Shown: positions 57,632 to 64,000 of the stretch, one piece after another | How the letters are laid out: each line of letters begins with the position of its first letter | How positions within the stretch are numbered: position 1 is the stretch's first letter | DNA from: Manihot esculenta | Lineage: Eukaryota; Streptophyta; Magnoliopsida; Malpighiales; Euphorbiaceae | Reading direction: 5' to 3' | Assembly (NCBI RefSeq): GCF_001659605.2 | Contig: NC_035171.2 | Location: 11,662,614-11,726,613 of the forward strand | DNA length: 64,000 bases | Program-made: the position numbers and the translations under genes | The notes under the pieces: generated by a model | Database searches by the model: none | What the model was told of the DNA's origin: nothing | What the model saw: only the letters and a program-made list of their open reading frames with translations

Positions 57632-59063
57632 TTTAGAAAGAGTTTTTCTCTATAGGAGAGTTTTTTCTTGAGGCGGTCGGTCTCTTTCTTGCTGGAGTTC
57701 TCTCAGGGCCGTCTCTGCTCCTCTTGGGTAGGGATGGCTCTCCTCATCTTGCTTAGCTGTGGGTTTCTGCTCCCTCTTTTCTGGATGAGGTCGTAGATAA
57801 TTTTTTGTTGCCTTTTCTTTTGTTGATGAAGGCACGCAGTGCTTATTGTGAGAGAGAGTTTTGCTTTTCATGCCTTTTTTTTATTTGTGGTGTTTTTTTC
57901 CTTGATTTTCTCTTCTTCGATCGCAGGATACCTTTAGATCTATGCTTCTTGGCTGTGATTTGATGGAAGAAGGTCGTGGGGGGACTCGGATTTTCACGAC
58001 GCATCTCCTCCCTTCGTGCTTGCATGTTTGATTCTGGAGGCCACCTACCTTGGCTCTGGAGATAGTGTACTGATTCAATTGTAGAAGTTATTGTCTTCTC
58101 TTTCTCAAGCGTCGGGACCTTTTTCGATCTATTTCGACTCTGCATGTGCTCTTCAAGGCGCGCTTCACTTCACTTCTCCGGCTCTTGAAGTGGTGGTTCC
58201 TAGTTGTCTTGACCGACGTGGCTCCTTCTCTTACTCTTCAATCTGTTGTCTTGCCATTTTTTTAGCTTCAATTGTGAGAGGTTTAGTCTTGTTTGTGGTG
58301 ATTTTCAACAGCTGTGATGGGGAATGATCATCCTTCTGGGAAAGGAGTGAACCACGTGTTTTGATTGTTTTGTCGGGTTGGAGAGTTGGATCAAACCGTT
58401 TATTTGGGTTTTTAGGGTTTTGTGGTTCTCTTAAACTTTTGTCAGTTGAGTCTTAAATAACCTTTTGTTTATTTGGTTTTATATAATATTATCTCAAACT
58501 TTTAGATCTTATCAATGATATCTTATATCTTTAAAGAAAAAAAAACTTCACAGATTAAAAGTCCATAAACTCCTTGTTTTGCATGGTCTAAATGTAATAT
58601 TAACGCGGCTTTATTTACTTCTGATCACATGGTGGATTTTGAATATATTTTAATGATAATTCAAAATTTTTTTTTGACATTTTAACAGTAATTTTAGAGT
58701 AGCTGAACTTTTAGCTCTTCGTTTTGCTCTATAATAATTATAATCTTTTGATTATGTGGACATTCTGATTATGTGAACATCCTACTAGAAATGAATGCCC
58801 AAGAGATTTGGTTGTATTAAATTCTCACTATGATATTTCATAAATTAATATTTTATTACATGATTATCGTGTTCTTTTTCAACACTGAAATGACTTTATT
58901 ATATTAGGTTTCAAATTCCTGGTGCACTTGTTTGTGCTTCTTATTTATTTGCTTGTATTTTTTTTCTTTTTTTATTTTTATAGTCTTAGCCTCTAAAAAA
59001 ATTAAACCTCTTTTTATGGATGCTATATCTCTAATGAATATAATTCTTCCATTAACAATATAT
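57632..59063 (+). repeat. ~1.4-kb LINE-like repeat, copy 2
   Basis: Direct copy of 54828-56140, with an extra ~120 bp near 57700-57870. Near its 3' part (58699-58780) GTAGCTGAACTTTTAGCTCT reads VAELLALRFAL, a scrap of the RNase H domain of plant LINEs, which supports a LINE origin. Frames at 57650-58327 on both strands are shadows of the repeat. Confidence 0.75.
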
Positions 59064-60900
59064 TTTGAAGATAAAAAATTTTATAATACCCTTTCAATAC
59101 TTACCCACTTAGCTATTTCATGTAAATTCTAATATTCTTCAAATAATTATTGGTATTATAAACAATAGAAGAACGTATTTAATAAAATATAAGTATTAAT
59201 ATAAAATAATGTAATATCATAATTAATTTAAACTTTTTGTAAATATTAAAATAAACAATTGGATTGTTCTTTTCAAATGAATATTTGAATATATCAATTT
59301 TAAATATAATAGTTTTAATTTTTATTTTCTATAAAAAATAATTTATTATAAAATTTATAATAATGAAAAAAATATAAAATATATGAAAATATAATTTATA
59401 ACAAAATATAATATTTATTTTGAAATTAAATAATATTAATTTTTAATTGGTTGAATTTACTTTTAAATTATATAACCGAACTAATAATAAAATTTAGTAA
59501 TTTTATATTTTTTTTCAAAATTATAAATTATAGATAAAAATAATTTATGTATCAATTATTCTTTTTTTATATTAATAATATCATCTACAAATTAATTATA
59601 AAAATATAAACAAAATGAAATCATGTTGAAAATAATTAATATTTATAAATTAAAATAATATATTAAAAATTCTTAGAATAAAGAGAGGTGCAGAAAATAA
59701 TAAATAAATTATCCTATTATTTTGAAATTTAATTTAACATGCTAAAAATAATTTGAGTTGATATAAACTATCTTTTTATGATTCTTTTTAAATATATATA
59801 AAAAATTAATTATTCTTTTTCAAAAAAATAATATAAACAACTTATTATCTTATAATATAATATTACTACATTTATTAATGTTTTATAATTATCAATAAAG
59901 TCGTATAATTAATTTTTAGAAAATATTAAAATGATTAACATTTAAAATTAAATTGATTCTTAAAATTATAATTTATCACTGAATGATTCATATTTTTTTT
60001 TTTTATAATTTTGAGTTAATTTTTTATTACTTTTCAGAATTCATAATATTATTATAATTATTTTAATATTCTTAATTAAAAATTAATTCGTTATTCTCCG
60101 AGTTATTTTATTATTTATTATTCTATAATTTCTAATATTAATTTAATTTTTTTTATTATTCATATATATCCTAAAATTTACATACTTATTTACTAATTTT
60201 AAGTTAATTTTGATAATAAAAATTATTTTTATTTTAAAATAAAATATAATTGTTATAATCCATTTGCAAAATGACTTATATTTGTAAAATATATTTCACT
60301 CAAAACATTTTATGAGAAATATTTTTTAATAAAATAAATTTTTTATTGTTTAATTTTAATTTTAAAAATAAAATATATTAATAAAATTATATATAAAAAT
60401 ATAAAAAATTTAAAATATAGAAAATGAGTCTTTTTCTATTGAATTAATATTTATTTTAACTATAAAAATATTTTCCATATTATTTTTTTACTAATTCAAA
60501 CGCCATAAAATGTTCAAGCAGCTTAGTTCAAATGTAACGTGAAACAAATAACGGATAAATTTTAAAATTTTGTATTTCAAACAGCCCAAATCTTATCGAA
60601 TCGTTTCAAACTGCAGCTTGAACCAAAACCAGCAGTTCAGGAACCGTTCTCCCCTTGGATTACAGTGGATATCCCTAGGTTCATGGAAAAATGATATAAC
60701 ATATCAATGATACTCACTGGAATTTCCTAATTGCTATTACAATCCACTTATAAAATGTACAAAAATCCAACAGCAAACATTTTATAGGAATTAGGCCCAC
60801 CTATCCCAAAACCAAAAGCCCATAGAGGCCAATCCGTAAGAGAAGAAAATGGAAATAACTAACAAACTTCGAATTTTTTTAATAATTCATGCATTATAGA
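59064..60900. other. AT-rich intergenic DNA
   Basis: Low-complexity A/T sequence to about 60480, then mixed-composition DNA to the left hairpin array. No gene seen. Confidence 0.55.
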
Positions 60901-60937
60901 ATTTGAAAATATTTTGAGATTCTGTGTATCAGAGGAA

Positions 60938-61132
60938 TGTATTCAACAGTCATACTGCCGAATACACTTATTCGACATCCATGATATCGAACTGCCTTAC
61001 TACATGAGCAGTTTGAAGTGCTTCTGTGGCTGATGTGGCGTGTTCGGTACCCAAAGTGCCGAACACGCCTAGGGGTGCAGAGAATTTCTACACTCATGTA
61101 GGTCAAGAAAGTGCCGGACACTTTTCTTCCAT
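60938..61132. repeat. Left hairpin array
   Basis: Inverted repeats with 3-nt loops: 60938-60966 (13-bp arms, two mismatches), 60971-60991 (9-bp arms, one mismatch) and 61037-61069 (15-bp arms, two mismatches). Weaker ones lie at about 60990-61013 and 61109-61132. The core of each strong hairpin is 21 nt, TTC...GAA. Mismatches are mostly G-to-A or C-to-T, fitting decay of methylated CG sites. Confidence 0.85.
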
Positions 61133-61989
61133 GCAGGCATTCCAGAAAGTGATTTTTGATTCCACAGCAGTTCCAGAAAGTGTCTAATTTTAATTTATTG
61201 ATGCGGACCTGCATGCACAGATAGAAGGAGAATTAAGTCTCCTTCCCATTCTCCATCTTCTCTTCTCAGCATTTTCTTCTCCAATCTCCTCAGCAGTTTC
61301 TTCTCCCTCTCCACCTTCCTCCTCACTGGATGTCGTTAATCTCCTTTCAACATCTCCACCATCATCAGATTCTTCTTTTACTCAAATTTATTGTTAAATA
61401 TAGATATTTTTTTTTGACATGTAAAAATAAAATTATAAATTATAATTGTATATATAATCATAATTTTAATTAATATATGTATTGAAAATTTAAGTATAAT
61501 ATTTCTTATTCTAAAATTTAATTATGTGAATGCTAAATGTTAATAAATAAAAATTAGAAGTATTTCAGATTAAAAAATTTTTTTAAAATAATTTTGTATG
61601 TAATTTTTATAATTTTAAAAATTTTATTAATTAATTCTTAAATTTGTAAAAAATTAATAAATTAATATTTGTATATAAGATATTAAAAAGTAAAGTTTTT
61701 TAAAAATTAAAATCGCCCATCAATTATACAATTAAATAAAAAAAATTTTAAATTTATTTTTAAATAAACTTATCTCTAAAAAATAATTAAAAATTTATTT
61801 TTAAAAAAATATAATAATTTAAATTCTTGAAATATTTCAACCATCTTATAGTTTTTTTAAATTATTTTATAATTTTAATTATTTTATTTTTTATATTATA
61901 ATAATATATAAAATGATGAGTATTAATATTATTTTATGTTTAAGTTTTTTTAATTTTTTTAAAATATTTTCTATGTTAAAATAATGAAG

Positions 61990-63058
61990 AGCAGTAATGA
62001 ATTTACGCAAACGACTGTATGGCTTGCAATTGCCTTCAGCTTTGCTTTTTATATTTTTTTTATAAATGGCTCGTATTCAAATTTATTCCTCACTTCGGCG
62101 TGTAGAGCAATAATTTTTATATCAGGCTGCTGTTAAATTAATACAAAGATGAAAGAACAAATGAAATTTTTATACAATTGGCTATGATTTTTTTGTCAAC
62201 TGAGAATTTGTATATGTATGCGGCCCACTGTATCTCATAATTTTCCATATATCCTCTTTTCTTTCTTGGATGCTTGAAACCTTCATGCACACTCACTGTT
62301 TTTGTTTTTACACTTTATAGAATAAGTCTTCTCTCTTATTTCATAGTAACAAAATTGATGATAATGTCTTAGGTGATATTCTTTTGCAGGCACAGCCACT
62401 ACATCTCTCGAAGAAAATATCATCCCAATTGAAAACTCTTTAAATGGATTCCAAAAGGAACGACCTTTTGGCTTATCATAAAGATCCACCTTAAGCAAAT
62501 CGAAGTCTATTTCTGCATATGGGGAGGATGAACAACATGCACAATAGGATTAAGAGATTGAGTGTTGTAATATCGAGACTCACTCTCACTATCCTCATGA
62601 CCATTGTCATCATCATCCTCGGTAGACATCCATGAATCATCATCGTTGTCATTATTATCGTCATTCTTTACTCTATCAGATAAATTATTTGACGGCCCTT
62701 TAAAATTAATAGGTAAATCATAATCATCCACTAAATTTTGCTCTTCACATTGTTCAACATTTGATTCCACAGCAGTTCCAGATAGACCTATATCAGCATC
62801 TTCATTCGTCGCATCAACACAACGAAGTATCTTAACATATATTTCTATACCAGATAAACCACCAATTTGATATAAGTAATTAAACATACTACATACATCA
62901 TCTTCACCCCATATCTCCATACATTCAAATTTTAAGGATCTATCCACAATGGTAGGCTTTCTAAAACTAATTGTCTCTATATATTCATTATTCTCGGATA
63001 ATCCAATTGCACGAGTAATTTTTCCGACCAACTGATTAAAATTTATCCGTTTACCCAT
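61990..63058 (-). pseudogene. MULE transposase N-terminal pseudogene
   Basis: First part (63058 to ~62510): starts MGKRINFNQLVGKITRAIGL and continues through MEIWGEDDVCSMFNYLYQIG and LSGIEIYVKIL, as in the N-terminal domain of plant MULE proteins, then an acidic low-complexity linker. A 1-nt frame change near 62515 leads to KVDLYDKPKGRSFWNPF and FSIGMIFSSRDVV, then YEIREKTYSIKC, the MuDR N-terminal domain. A TGA (about 62283) replaces the Trp expected after CA, and further frame changes lead to RYSGPHTYTN (about 62220) and IKIIALHAEVRNKFEYEP (about 62090). The catalytic DDE domain and SWIM zinc finger are absent. A domesticated gene is unlikely given these lesions. Confidence 0.85.
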
Positions 63059-63084
63059 TGGAACAATCTTTGAAAAACCTCCAT

Positions 63085-63720
63085 TATAATTGTATCCATG
63101 AGAACTATTTATAATATTTTCATTCTAATGAATATTATCATATGTAGGAACTGCCATTTATTATAAAAATTAAAAAAGGACATGTAACTTCAATATTTCT
63201 ATAATTGATAAAAAAAATATTTTTATTTTTTAAAATTACAATAAATTAAAATTAGACACAATAAATATGATATATTTATTTTAAAAAAAAATATGATTTT
63301 TTATGTACTTATATTTTAAATATGAATCATTGTATCACGTTTTCACCGATATGACCAATGAAATCAAATATTCCAATTCCTGCAAAAAAAAATTATATTA
63401 AGAATTTATTTTTTCTTACAAAATTTACTATAAAAATAAAAAATAATTTAAATTTAGAATGAAAAAAATCTAAAACTTACTGGTATTTTTTTTTGCATTT
63501 GAGTCAAAACAAATAGATACGATAATTTTATGAAATTTATAGAGAAAAAGAACTGAGTTGTATCAAAAATTAAGTAAAAAATATGCAATATTATAGAAGT
63601 AGAGAGCAAATAAAAGATGGGAGGAAATAAAAAATAAGCCTGATAAAGATGGGAGGTTGATTATAATCGGATAAGGAGATAGCAATTTATAGAGACGGGG
63701 TACTGTGGGTTGTGGTGTAG
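63085..63720. other. Untranslated/terminal region of the MULE remnant
   Basis: AT-rich DNA upstream of the transposase start, with no frame or recognisable motif before the right hairpin array. Confidence 0.45.
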
Positions 63721-64000
63721 TTCGGCAGTTTTACTGCCGAATTAGCCGTTGTGGTAAATGCGGAGCGTTGGACATGTTCAACACTTTGAGTGCTGAACAT
63801 GTCCACCCACTGCACACAATGTCACAGGTCACAGGTCACAGGCGTGTGTTGTTCGATACCATTGGTATCGAACAACAACGCTCCGTGGCAGTTCGACACT
63901 TACTGCCGAATTAGCCGTTGTGGTAAATGCGGAGCGTTGGACATGTTCGGCACTTTGAGTGTTGAACATGTCCACCCACTGCACACAATATCACAGGTTA
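63721..64000. repeat. Right hairpin array within a 169-bp tandem repeat
   Basis: Hairpins at 63721-63741 (9-bp perfect arms), 63770-63804 (16-bp arms, one mismatch), 63848-63876 (13-bp perfect arms) and 63939-63973 (16-bp arms, two mismatches), each with a 3-nt loop. The stretch ACTGCCGAATTAGCCGTTGT recurs 169 bp apart (63733 and 63902), so the module is tandemly repeated and runs past the window. A TCACAGG heptamer is repeated three times at about 63822-63842. Confidence 0.9.

Larger units (their letters stand above)
60900..64000 (-). mobile_element. Decayed Mutator-like (MULE) element flanked by hairpin arrays
   Basis: A minus-strand MULE transposase remnant (61990-63058) lies between two hairpin-rich segments, 60938-61132 and 63721-64000. 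Their modules appear in the same order when the left one is read on the minus strand, as expected of diverged long terminal inverted repeats. The outer ends are not defined: the right one runs off the window and the 9-bp target duplication cannot be checked. Confidence 0.6.

Noticed and set aside
57650..58327. Several overlapping frames on both strands as genes
   Set aside because: They coincide with the LINE-like repeat copy and are not conserved in the first copy at 54828-56140.
63721..64000. Direct repeats at the window end as a CRISPR array
   Set aside because: Plant nuclear context; repeats are 169 bp with internal hairpins, not short repeats with unique spacers.

Overview
This is plant nuclear DNA, from a eudicot. 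It has spliced genes with GT-AG introns, AT-rich intergenic DNA, nested Ty3/gypsy and Ty1/copia retrotransposons, and four recognisable plant genes. A Euphorbiaceae-type genome (cassava or rubber-tree relatives) is my best guess from the style of genes and repeats, but that is inference only.

Layout. 1-15165 is a nest of LTR retrotransposons. A minus-strand Ty3/gypsy element (A) is interrupted by a solo LTR of its own family (3596-5716, target duplication CCACC). A itself sits inside the pol gene of a plus-strand relative (B, 9325-12240). B in turn sits in the tandem-repeat region of an unrelated LTR element (C, 12241-15165). 17913-19832 (minus) is a complete six-exon gene for a FUS3-type B3 transcription factor. 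20.6-29.4 kb is AT-rich and holds a LINE RNase H relic, a foldback element, a hAT-type MITE with a perfect 8-bp target duplication, and a second diverged copy of the C-family LTR. 29411-30037 (plus) is an intronless acidic protein resembling CHZ-type H2A.Z chaperones. 30-39.6 kb has no gene I can support. 39.6-42.9 kb is a gutted copia element broken by another gypsy solo LTR (40088-42326). 44843-47531 (plus) is an intact three-exon auxin receptor of the TIR1/AFB2 type with a miR393 site. 49077-52501 (minus) is a three-exon CYSTM gene whose whole cysteine module lies in a 49-nt last exon behind a ~3-kb intron. 53.6-60.8 kb holds a foldback element, two direct copies of a ~1.3-kb LINE-like repeat and a CACTA-like subterminal segment. 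From 60.9 kb to the window end there is a decayed Mutator-like (MULE) transposase remnant flanked by two arrays of short hairpins in inverted order.

How things fit together. The four genes have no operon-like link. FUS3 (embryo and seed maturation) and AFB2 (auxin perception plus miR393 control) are regulators. AFB2 and CYSTM are convergent, about 1.5 kb apart. The rest is transposon history.

Most unusual structure: the hairpins around the MULE remnant. At least seven share a 9-bp stem/3-nt loop/9-bp stem core that begins TTC and ends GAA. The stem sequences differ from hairpin to hairpin while pairing is largely kept, and the left array read on the minus strand repeats the module order of the right array. 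This suggests diverged terminal inverted repeats that retain hairpin structure.
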